A stretch of DNA of 64,000 nucleotides from Spiribacter salilacus (GTDB lineage: Bacteria > Pseudomonadota > Gammaproteobacteria > Nitrococcales > Nitrococcaceae): assembly GCF_009649225.1 (NCBI RefSeq), contig NZ_WJPP01000001.1, positions 496,001 through 560,000 of the forward strand, written 5' to 3'. Below, piece after piece: positions 14,359 through 20,717 of the stretch. The notes below the pieces were generated by a model, which was not told the DNA's origin, made no database searches, and was given only the letters and a program-made list of their open reading frames with translations. Positions within the stretch are counted from its first letter, which is position 1. Every line of letters begins with the position of its first letter. The position numbers were made by a program, and so were the translations under genes.

Positions 14359-15012
14359 CTATACCGACTCAACCAACCCTGCATCATCATTGGCTGGGCG
14401 ATTGACTCGCGGGTCAACAGGCCAGGCCAGCAGATGAGCCGGGTCCAGCGCCTGTGTAACGGCTTTGACCTCATCGCGGGTCTTGTGTGATGGATCGAGC
14501 CACCCTTCCACGCAAGCGGGGTCTAGTACCACGGGCATGCGAGAGTGGATTTGCGCAATGGATTGAGCTGCAGGCTGGGTAATGATGGCAAAGCACCCGT
14601 CGCTATCCTCCCGCGGCGGGTCATAAATGCCTGCAAACAGCATTAAACCGGCATCACTGCTGATGTAGTACGGCTGCTTTTTGCCCTGGTGACTTTGCCA
14701 CTCATACCAGCCTGTGGCAGGCACCACGCAGCGATAGCGCGCAAACGCATCGCGAAAAAACGGCGATGCCGCCACCTTTTCTGCTCGAGCATTGATGGGC
14801 TGCGGCGCCTTATTGTCTGCCCAAATCGGCCGATAACCCCACCACAATTGATTGAACGCCACATCGCCATCGGCACCCGTGCGCGCAACCCACTGCTGCG
14901 TACCAGGCGGGATGTTAAACGACGGCGTGACCTCCGGTGCTGCGGCCTCCGCCGCCCCCACCACCCGCGCGATTTGATTGCCTGGGGTATTAATAACGTA
15001 GCGGCCGCACAT
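14359..15012 (-). CDS. SOS-response-associated (HMCES/YedK) abasic-site protein
   Basis: The 217-residue protein begins MCGRYVINTP, giving the catalytic Cys2 that crosslinks to abasic sites in single-stranded DNA. The other family residues are present: the asparagine of INARAEKV, the glutamate of PATGWYEWQ and the histidine of IHSRMPVVL. Length fits the family (about 220). It shields abasic sites during replication; the old peptidase label refers to release of its own N-terminal methionine. It lies 13 nt downstream of the tautomerase gene on the same strand, so they may share a transcript. Confidence 0.92.
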   Translation of the reverse strand: MCGRYVINTPGNQIARVVGAAEAAAPEVTPSFNIPPGTQQWVARTGADGDVAFNQLWWGYRPIWADNKAPQPINARAEKVAASPFFRDAFARYRCVVPATGWYEWQSHQGKKQPYYISSDAGLMLFAGIYDPPREDSDGCFAIITQPAAQSIAQIHSRMPVVLDPACVEGWLDPSHKTRDEVKAVTQALDPAHLLAWPVDPRVNRPANDDAGLVESV

Positions 15013-15025
15013 GGGAAGTGGCTAC

Positions 15026-15229
15026 CTACTCGCCTCGCTTGCGCCGGTGGGTAACTTGCTCGCCCCCGATGCCCCAATTATCCGTTTCGACCTCGTCGAT
15101 GACCACCATAGTGGTTGCCGGATTCTTGTTAAGTACGCGTTCGAGCAAATCGGTAACACCTTCGATGAGCTCCGCTTTCTGCTCGGACGTCACACCCTCA
15201 CGGGTGACCTTGATATTCACATAGGGCAT
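15026..15229 (-). CDS. 4-oxalocrotonate tautomerase family protein
   Basis: The 67-residue protein starts MPYVNIKVTREGVTSEQKAELIEG. Proline 2, which becomes the N-terminal catalytic base after methionine removal, is in place, and length (about 62-70) and the VVIDEVETDNWGIGG segment are typical. Such small enzymes form hexamers and tautomerise keto-enol substrates in aromatic degradation; the actual substrate is unknown. A link to the ring-cleaving dioxygenase genes (intact at 2.8 kb, remnant at 14.1 kb) is possible but only suggested by proximity. Confidence 0.88.
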   Translation of the reverse strand: MPYVNIKVTREGVTSEQKAELIEGVTDLLERVLNKNPATTMVVIDEVETDNWGIGGEQVTHRRKRGE

Positions 15230-15317
15230 GAATTGAACCTCAGATTTAGGATCAAAGTAGGAGACTACAATCTCTAGCGAGACACGCCAATATCCAGCTC
15301 ATTAATCTGTTGATGCC

Positions 15318-15578
15318 TCAGCGCCGATAGACCTGGCCCCTATGGCCAACTTTAACTACAGTAACAATCAAAGCGCCATCAGCAATTTCATAGATAATCC
15401 GATAAACGCCTTGCCGGATCCGATACCGCTCCTCACCAGTCAGCTTCTGACTCCCTGACGGTCGGGGCTCATTGCTTAGCGCATAAATACGCTCAAGAAT
15501 TTTTGCAACGTCGGGATTTGGGATTCGCCGCAGATCCTTTGCGACTGAACGCTTGAAAAGCAGCTCATATCTTTCCAT
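15318..15578 (-). CDS. RelE/ParE-family toxin
   Basis: The 86-residue protein begins MERYELLFKRSVAKDLRRI and ends with the basic RelE-like strand VKVGHRGQVYRR. It contains the family core YRIRQGVYRIIYEI. Those arginines and the terminal YRR are the residues that attack ribosome-bound mRNA in RelE-type toxins. It overlaps the upstream antitoxin gene by 14 nt, the normal antitoxin-toxin order. Target (mRNA versus gyrase, as in ParE) cannot be decided, but the HRGQVY ending favours RelE. Confidence 0.88.
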   Translation of the reverse strand: MERYELLFKRSVAKDLRRIPNPDVAKILERIYALSNEPRPSGSQKLTGEERYRIRQGVYRIIYEIADGALIVTVVKVGHRGQVYRR

Positions 15579-15798
15579 GCGCCCTCAGATCGTTCAACAA
15601 CGCTTCGTAGGAGATGGTCGGTTCTGCAACTCGATCCTCAAAAGCGGCGAGGTCTTCCTGATCTTCCGCCAAAGACAAACGCACGGCCTCGTTAACAATC
15701 TCCGAGACCGTTTGATTCGTGTGAGCCGCCTTGATGCGCAGGGCAGCATGCAACTGTGGATCGAAGTAAATGGTTGAGCGCCGCGCGGAGTCCGTCAT
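15565..15798 (-). CDS. Ribbon-helix-helix (CopG-like) antitoxin
   Basis: The 77-residue protein carries an N-terminal ribbon-helix-helix (RSTIYFDPQLHAALRIKAAHT, then TVSEIVNEAVRLSL) and an acidic C-terminal half (EDQEDLAAFEDR) that would wrap the toxin. It is the first gene of the pair and would repress its own promoter. GGAGGTGAGTC precedes the start codon. An imperfect inverted repeat at 15837-15851 upstream is a candidate operator. It is divergent from the HigBA-like pair, with about 100 bp between the two start codons. Confidence 0.87.
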   Translation of the reverse strand: MTDSARRSTIYFDPQLHAALRIKAAHTNQTVSEIVNEAVRLSLAEDQEDLAAFEDRVAEPTISYEALLNDLRAHGKI

Positions 15799-15836
15799 GA
15801 CTCACCTCCTGATTAGCCTTAATACTCAGTTTAGCG

Positions 15837-15851
15837 GTTAAACGTTTTAAC
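15837..15851. promoter_or_regulatory. Inverted repeat, candidate operator of the RHH/RelE pair
   Basis: The 15-bp sequence GTTAAACGTTTTAAC is an inverted repeat with one mismatch, 39 bp before the antitoxin start on the minus strand. Position and form suit a ribbon-helix-helix repressor site. Confidence 0.45.
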
Positions 15852-15864
15852 GTCAGTTTGGACC

Positions 15865-15892
15865 TTGCAAATATACGCAAATTGCGTACCAT
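15865..15892 (+). promoter_or_regulatory. Promoter with embedded palindrome before the HigBA-like pair
   Basis: TTGCAA (15865-15870) and TACCAT (15887-15892), 16 bp apart, form a plausible sigma-70 promoter. Between and overlapping them lies the perfect 15-bp palindrome TACGCAAATTGCGTA (15874-15888), a likely operator for the HigA-like antitoxin. The transcript would start at or just before the toxin ATG at 15900, so it may be nearly leaderless. Confidence 0.5.
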
Positions 15893-15899
15893 TCATCGC

Positions 15900-16244
15900 A
15901 TGAAGTTGGTTTTCCTAGAGACACCCTCTTTCACTCGGCACCTCAGGGACTACCTGACCGATGATAGTTACCGCGAATTGCAGCACAAACTGATGGACAA
16001 CCCTGAAATGGGTGTTGTGATACCGGGCACTGGTGGGTTTCGCAAGGTCCGCTGGGAAGACGCCCGTCGCGGAAAAGGTAAACGAAGTGGACTGAGGATT
16101 ATCTACTACTATCTCACGAGTGATCGCCAGATTTGGTTCTTCGCAATTTATAACAAGGACGAGACCCTAGATTTGACGGTAGAGGAAAAGAAGGTGCTCA
16201 AGAAGACTATCCATGCCGAAATCGAAGCCAGGAGACGAGACTAA
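15900..16244 (+). CDS. HigB-like RelE-superfamily toxin
   Basis: The protein has 114 residues from the ATG at 15900 (MKLVFLETPSFTRHL); an upstream start at 15858 would lie across the promoter. It has the HigB2/GraT-like pattern: LTDDSYRELQHKLMDNPEMG, GGFRKVRWEDARRGKGKRSGLRIIYYY, and IWFFAIYNKDETLDLT. These toxins cleave mRNA on the ribosome. The gene precedes its antitoxin, the reverse order typical of hig loci, and shares one nucleotide with it. A possible weak point is the lack of a strong ribosome site, which fits a nearly leaderless transcript. Confidence 0.87.
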   Translation: MKLVFLETPSFTRHLRDYLTDDSYRELQHKLMDNPEMGVVIPGTGGFRKVRWEDARRGKGKRSGLRIIYYYLTSDRQIWFFAIYNKDETLDLTVEEKKVLKKTIHAEIEARRRD

Positions 16245-16576
16245 TGACGCAAAAACGCAAATTGTTCGATGAACTCATGGAAGGCGTCAACGCAATGCAG
16301 CAGCATCGTGAAGGCAAAATCACTCTGCGCTCGCATGAGGTAGAAGACCTTCTCCCGCTCGAGGTAGACGCGAATCTTATTCGTGACACACGTGAGCGTT
16401 TGAACGTCTCCCGCGCTGTATTCGCCCGACGTCTGCGGGTATCGACGCGCACACTGGAAAACTGGGAACAAGGTCGGGCGCGCCCCAATGCTCAAGCAGC
16501 GGCTCTAATTTTGATGGTCAGGACATTTCCTGACACGCTGGAGAAACTGAGCGGCCTAGATAGCCATGCGGCTTAG
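16244..16576 (+). CDS. HigA-like XRE antitoxin
   Basis: The 110-residue protein has an N-terminal toxin-binding arm (KRKLFDELMEGVNAMQQHREGK) and a C-terminal XRE helix-turn-helix (IRDTRERLNVSRAVFARRLRV, STRTLENWEQGRARPNAQA). This arrangement is that of HigA antitoxins. The start ATG overlaps the toxin stop by one base, and a GGAG in the toxin gene end serves as ribosome site. It should neutralise the upstream toxin and repress the promoter palindrome at 15874-15888. Confidence 0.88.
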   Translation: MTQKRKLFDELMEGVNAMQQHREGKITLRSHEVEDLLPLEVDANLIRDTRERLNVSRAVFARRLRVSTRTLENWEQGRARPNAQAAALILMVRTFPDTLEKLSGLDSHAA

Positions 16577-16659
16577 TGCAAAGCCGGGGTACTGCTGCGA
16601 ACACCGCTAGGCTCGCAATGTCACTGGCAAGGCACACATCATGCTTATATGATCTATAA

Positions 16660-16703
16660 ATAGGTCATTAAACTACCAAATGTATTGTTTATAGGTCATA
16701 AAA
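16660..16703. promoter_or_regulatory. Direct repeats before the orphan HTH gene
   Basis: The word ATAGGTCATnAAA occurs twice, at 16660-16672 and 16691-16703, 31 bp apart (three helical turns), in an AT-rich region directly upstream of the HTH gene. This is a probable self-binding site plus promoter. Confidence 0.5.
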
Positions 16704-16708
16704 TCAAA

Positions 16709-17047
16709 ATGGCAAAACCCCTATCCCGGCCATACTCACGTTACGCCGCGCAAGCCGCTGAGCTACTCGGCCTCACCATTCATGAGGCCAGGATTCGGCG
16801 CGGCATGACGGCAGCCGAAGCTGCAGAGCGCGCCGGCATCTCTCGTGGTCTCGTAAACCGCATTGAGAAAGGCGAGATGGGTTGCGCCATCGGAGCGGCT
16901 TTTGAACTCGCCGCAATCGTCGGTGTACCGCTTTTCGATGCCGAGCCCACCACCCTAACCCGCTATCTAACCGATGCGAGGGATAAGGTAGCTCTGCTAC
17001 CCAAAAAAGCGGGCAGGACCACCCAGGCGGTGAAGGATGACTTCTAG
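16709..17047 (+). CDS. Orphan HipB-like XRE regulator
   Basis: The protein has 112 residues from the ATG at 16709. A central helix-turn-helix (RIRRGMTAAEAAERAGISRGLVNRIEKGEM) is followed by a stretch (AAFELAAIVGVPLFDAEP) typical of the HTH partners of HipA kinases. No hipA gene follows: the next gene, rlmKL, is convergent and overlaps by 4 nt. It is therefore either a lone survivor of a HipBA pair or a stand-alone regulator. The paired repeats upstream suggest it still controls itself. Confidence 0.75.
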   Translation: MAKPLSRPYSRYAAQAAELLGLTIHEARIRRGMTAAEAAERAGISRGLVNRIEKGEMGCAIGAAFELAAIVGVPLFDAEPTTLTRYLTDARDKVALLPKKAGRTTQAVKDDF

Positions 17048-19185
17048 CGAAGGCTTCGAGGGCAACCACGAATAAACCAACATCCATGCACCCACCCGGG
17101 GCGCTGAAAATCTTTGGGGATGGACCAGGCGGTGCGGTCTTCGATGCTGAACTGCTCGTGCAGCAGCGGGTCGAGCTTAAAGCCTTTGCGGTTGGTGGAA
17201 AAAATCAGCAAGCCGTCTTCACTCAAACAGGCAGCCGCCGCCTGAATCAGCGCCACATGATCGCGCCGAATGTCCAAATTACCGGCCATGCGCTTTGAGC
17301 TGGAAAAACTGGGGGGGTCTAAAAAGATTAGGTCGTAGCGCCGATCACAGCGCTGCAACCACCCCATCACATCCTCTTGGATTAGATTATGCGCGGGGCT
17401 GTTGAGTTGATTCAGATTTAGGTTGCGCTGCAGCCAGGCAAGGTAGGTTTTTGATAAATCCACACTGGTGGTGCTAGCCGCGCCGCCCAAGCCCGCGTGC
17501 ACGGTGGCGGCACCCGTGTACGCGTACAAGTTAAGAAAATGCGCATTTTGCGCGTGCTCACCAATCCACTGCCGCACCGGGCGATGGTCTAAAAACAGGC
17601 CCGTATCCAAATGATCGGTTAAGTTAACCAGCAAGCGGCAAGGCCCCTCTTGCACCTCTAAATACTGGCCTTGCTCGGCCATGCGCTGGTACTGCTGCTC
17701 ACCGCGTTGGCGCTGGCGCACTTTATAGACCAGTTTTGAGGGTGCGGTGTCGAGTGCGCTGGGCAACACACTTAACGCCGCGCGCAACCGAGCTTGTGCC
17801 TTACCGGCATCTACCGTGGCAGGTGCCGCGTATTCTTGAACATGCAGCCACCGGCCGTCTTGACTGTTATACACATCCACGGCCAGCGCATACTCGGGGA
17901 TGTCGGCGTCATACACCCGATAGGCGTAAATGTCTTCACGCGCCAGCCACTTTTTTAATTGCCGTTGGTTTTTCTGCAAGCGGTTGATTAAGTCTTGCGC
18001 GGGGTTTACGCCCTCGCCCTCGCGCTCGCCCTCACCCTCACCTCGGCCTTGCAACTCAAAGCGCTCAAGCCGGCACTCAATGGGGCCATTAAACACCTGC
18101 CAGCTGCGCTCAGGTTTTAAGCCCAGCGCACAGCCCGAGCCATTGAGCACCATCGCGCGCCAGCCCGAAAACTGCGTTTTCAGGACCTGGCCTAGGCTTA
18201 AATACAACGGCACCAACTCATGTTGCTCGGCTAAGCGTTGGCCATAGGGTGGATTGGTGATGAGCAAGCCGCGGGGCAGATCAGCCGGCCGTTGCAGTTG
18301 GCCCACCTCAGCGCACTCCACCTGCACCCAATCGGCCAAACCCGCTCGACGCAGATGATCGCGGCTAGCGGTGACTGCCCCTTCGTCTTGATCAAAGCCC
18401 AGGATGGTGGGTGGGTTTTCTGCACCACGCTCTTGGCGCTCCAGCGCTTCGTCGATTAGGGGTTTCCACAGTGTATCGTTATGACCCCGCCAGCGATGAA
18501 AGCCAAAGCGGGTGCGCAATAGACCCGGTGCGGTGTCTGTGGCCATCCATGCCGCTTCGATTAACAGCGTGCCCGAGCCACACATCGGGTCAATTAACGC
18601 CCCGCCCTCGGCCGCTAGTGCGGGCCAGTCAGCGCGCAGCAGCATGGCCGCGGCCACATTCTCTTTGAGCGGCGCGCTGCGGCCTTCGCGCCGATAGCCG
18701 CGCTGATGCAGGCTCTCGCCCGATAAATCGATCGCTACCGTTACCGTGGCTTCCATCATATGCACGTTGATGCGCACATCGGGCTGATCGGTATCTACCG
18801 ATGGCCGCGCGCCACTGGCATCCCGCAGCTGATCGACCACGGCATCTTTCACGCGCTGCTGGGCAAAGCGGCTATGCGCAATGCGCGCCCGCACGCCGGT
18901 AAAGTCCACCGCCAGCGTGTTGCCCACCCCCAAATGCGCGGACCAATCGATACCTTGCACGCCGTTATACAAGGCCTGTTCGTCTTGCGCCTCAAAGCGC
19001 GCAACATGCAGAAGGATGCGGTTTGCCACCCGAGACCACAAACACGCGCGGTAGGCACCCGCCAGCGGTTCGGTAAAGGCGACCCCGCCACGCTGCACCC
19101 GCGCGCTGGCCAAGCCAAGGTCACGCAACTCCGCGGCCAGCAGCTCTTCGAACCCGCGCGGGGCGGTGGCAAAAAATTCAGTCAT
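17044..19185 (-). CDS. rlmKL: Bifunctional 23S rRNA (G2445-N2/G2069-N7) methyltransferase RlmKL
   Basis: The 713-residue protein has a THUMP/ferredoxin-like N-terminus (FFATAPRGFEELLAAELRDLG), a RlmL methyltransferase domain with SAM motif DPMCGSGTLLIEAAW and catalytic motif LITNPPYGQRL, and a C-terminal RlmK domain with LYAYTGAATVHAGLGGA and FLDPPSFSSSKRM. The fused form is characteristic of Gammaproteobacteria and is about 700 residues long. It methylates two guanines of 23S rRNA during large-subunit assembly. An odd feature is a low-complexity linker (GRGEGEGEREGEGV, at about 18005-18050) made of near-repeats of a GAGGGC-like hexamer, probably slippage-prone but harmless. Confidence 0.95.
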   Translation of the reverse strand: MTEFFATAPRGFEELLAAELRDLGLASARVQRGGVAFTEPLAGAYRACLWSRVANRILLHVARFEAQDEQALYNGVQGIDWSAHLGVGNTLAVDFTGVRARIAHSRFAQQRVKDAVVDQLRDASGARPSVDTDQPDVRINVHMMEATVTVAIDLSGESLHQRGYRREGRSAPLKENVAAAMLLRADWPALAAEGGALIDPMCGSGTLLIEAAWMATDTAPGLLRTRFGFHRWRGHNDTLWKPLIDEALERQERGAENPPTILGFDQDEGAVTASRDHLRRAGLADWVQVECAEVGQLQRPADLPRGLLITNPPYGQRLAEQHELVPLYLSLGQVLKTQFSGWRAMVLNGSGCALGLKPERSWQVFNGPIECRLERFELQGRGEGEGEREGEGVNPAQDLINRLQKNQRQLKKWLAREDIYAYRVYDADIPEYALAVDVYNSQDGRWLHVQEYAAPATVDAGKAQARLRAALSVLPSALDTAPSKLVYKVRQRQRGEQQYQRMAEQGQYLEVQEGPCRLLVNLTDHLDTGLFLDHRPVRQWIGEHAQNAHFLNLYAYTGAATVHAGLGGAASTTSVDLSKTYLAWLQRNLNLNQLNSPAHNLIQEDVMGWLQRCDRRYDLIFLDPPSFSSSKRMAGNLDIRRDHVALIQAAAACLSEDGLLIFSTNRKGFKLDPLLHEQFSIEDRTAWSIPKDFQRPGWVHGCWFIRGCPRSLR

Positions 19186-19295
19186 TGGTGATTATGGCTC
19201 AGCGAGTTATTGAGTATCGTAAAGCTGCTCACGCGTCCACTCGCGATCGGCGGACTGTTCGCATGGGCAAAGTCTAACAGGGAATCTAGCCTTGC

Positions 19296-20258
19296 TTAAT
19301 CTTTATCCCGGGCAAGCAGGTGCATAACCAGCCGGACCATCAAGTCCTTCGCCTTCGGATCGCTCTCGGCAATCAGCAAAGTCAATGCCGTTAGGCCATT
19401 GTCGTTGAGGGTCAACGGCATCCCTTCCTGACGCAAGTACAGAAGAAACAGGAAGGCGCCCGAGCGTTTGTTACCATCGGAAAAGGGATGGTTTTTGATC
19501 ACGAAATACAACAAATTCGCGGCGCGTTCTTCGCGCGTTTTATACAGCGGCTCGCCGAACATGGTCTGCTCGATGTTGCCGAGGATCGCCGCAAGCCCCT
19601 CACCCCGGTCGCGAGCAAATAGTTCGTTGGCCTCGCCACGGCTTTTTAACTCCATTGCTAGCGCATCAAGCGCGCCACGTGCTTCATCCAAGTTAAGCAC
19701 GCCCCGTGCCGGCTGGCCTCCGGCTAATTCACCGAGCTGACCTTCGTCGTAATTAAGCAGCAAGCGCCAAGTACGGGCATACCCGAGCACCAGCCCGATC
19801 ACATCACGCCCAATGTCGCCTACCAGCTCCTGGCGCACCAGCGTTTCGCCCAGCAGATGAACAGCCTGCTCCAGCTCGCTTAGGCCCCGCTGGGCCAGCC
19901 GATGTTCATTAAGGGTGTAGCCCTGCGTGAGATGCTCTCGAAGGACGCGCGTGGCCCACTGGCGGAAACGGGTGGCTCGCGTTGAATTGACTCGATAGCC
20001 TACTGAAAGGATTGCGTCCAGATTGTAATGATCTACCAAGTAGGTCTTGCCATCGGCAGCAGTTGTTGCATTTTTTGCAACAACTGCCTCACGCTCGAGT
20101 TCTTCAGAGGAAAAGACATTCCGCAGATGCCGGGAGATAACCGATTTATCTCGTCCGAAAAGATCAGCCAATTGCTGCAAGCTCAACCACAAGGTTTCAC
20201 CTTCCAAACGAACTTCAACCGTATTTGTTTCACCCGTGAAGATGACGATTTCACTCAT
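19296..20258 (-). CDS. RhuM-Fic/DOC fusion protein
   Basis: The protein has 320 residues. Residues 1-110 match the RhuM (virulence/phage-derived) domain: WLSLQQLADLFGRDKSVISRH, VYRVNSTRATRFRQWATRVL-type ending, and YLVDHYNLDAILSVGYRVNS. The C-terminal half is a Fic domain with the catalytic motif HPFSDGNKRSGAFLF, complete in His, Asp, Asn-Lys-Arg. Fic enzymes usually attach AMP to target proteins; RhuM may bind DNA or a target. No inhibitory-helix antitoxin gene is visible next to it. It is divergent from the MazG operon with about 140 bp between starts and opens the defence island. Confidence 0.88.
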   Translation of the reverse strand: MSEIVIFTGETNTVEVRLEGETLWLSLQQLADLFGRDKSVISRHLRNVFSSEELEREAVVAKNATTAADGKTYLVDHYNLDAILSVGYRVNSTRATRFRQWATRVLREHLTQGYTLNEHRLAQRGLSELEQAVHLLGETLVRQELVGDIGRDVIGLVLGYARTWRLLLNYDEGQLGELAGGQPARGVLNLDEARGALDALAMELKSRGEANELFARDRGEGLAAILGNIEQTMFGEPLYKTREERAANLLYFVIKNHPFSDGNKRSGAFLFLLYLRQEGMPLTLNDNGLTALTLLIAESDPKAKDLMVRLVMHLLARDKD

Positions 20259-20339
20259 ACAGCGTCTTCTATCTTGTGTTCCATGTACTTTAACCTAGTT
20301 TAAGTGTTTGAAGGTGCAGCGGGATTCTTAAACTTCTTT

Positions 20340-20380
20340 TTGAGCAAAACTGTGGCTAGGCTACAATCGCAACTAGCCAC
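20340..20380 (+). promoter_or_regulatory. Promoter overlapped by an 8-bp inverted repeat, before the MazG operon
   Basis: TTGAGC (20340-20345) and TACAAT (20362-20367), 16 bp apart, form a good sigma-70 promoter. The exact inverted repeat GTGGCTAG (20352-20359) / CTAGCCAC (20373-20380), with a 13-bp spacer, brackets the -10 box and the expected start site. A repressor bound here would block the operon. The downstream helicase carries a LexA-like S24 peptidase domain, so relief by self-cleavage is an attractive but untested idea. GGACGGAG just downstream is the ribosome site. Confidence 0.6.
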
Positions 20381-20396
20381 GCCAATGGACGGAGCG

Positions 20397-20717
20397 ATGC
20401 AACATCTCACTGACCAACTCAAGCAATTTCGCGACGAGCGTGATTGGGCACAGTTTCATAACCCCAAAGACCTTGCACTGGCACTGAGCATTGAGGCCAA
20501 TGAGCTGCTCGAGGCCTATTTGTGGAAATCATCCGAGCAAGCGGACCCTGCCAAAGTTAAAGAGGAGCTTGCGGATGTTTTTGCGTTTGCCCTTTTACTG
20601 GCAGATCACTATGACTTTGATGTCAGCGAAATCGTTTTGGATAAGATGGCTCAAAACGCCGCCAAATACCCAGTGGCAAAAGCCAAGGGCACGGCAAAAA
20701 AATACACTGAGCTATGA
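20397..20717 (+). CDS. MazG-like nucleotide pyrophosphohydrolase
   Basis: The protein has 106 residues. The start is set at the ATG at 20397, six bases after GGACGGAG; a frame open from 20304 would run through the promoter. It contains the MazG helices: RDWAQFHNPKDLALALSIEANEL, LLEAYLWKSS, and KEELADVFAFALLLADHYDFD. The EANELLE and EELAD acid clusters bind magnesium and nucleotide. Single-domain MazG proteins hydrolyse NTPs/dNTPs to monophosphates and are common in defence loci. It overlaps the next gene by 4 nt (ATGA), so expression is coupled. Its substrate is unknown. Confidence 0.88.
   Translation: MQHLTDQLKQFRDERDWAQFHNPKDLALALSIEANELLEAYLWKSSEQADPAKVKEELADVFAFALLLADHYDFDVSEIVLDKMAQNAAKYPVAKAKGTAKKYTEL

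Noticed and set aside
14240-14437. Plus-strand frame with protein-like segment before the HMCES gene
   Set aside because: No ribosome site, overlaps the convergent gene by about 80 bp, and begins in rearranged DNA; treated as debris.
18005-18050. Tandem hexamer-like repeat in rlmKL as a regulatory or phase-variation tract
   Set aside because: The units are imperfect and encode an in-frame flexible linker; no frameshift is produced by small changes in multiples of six.
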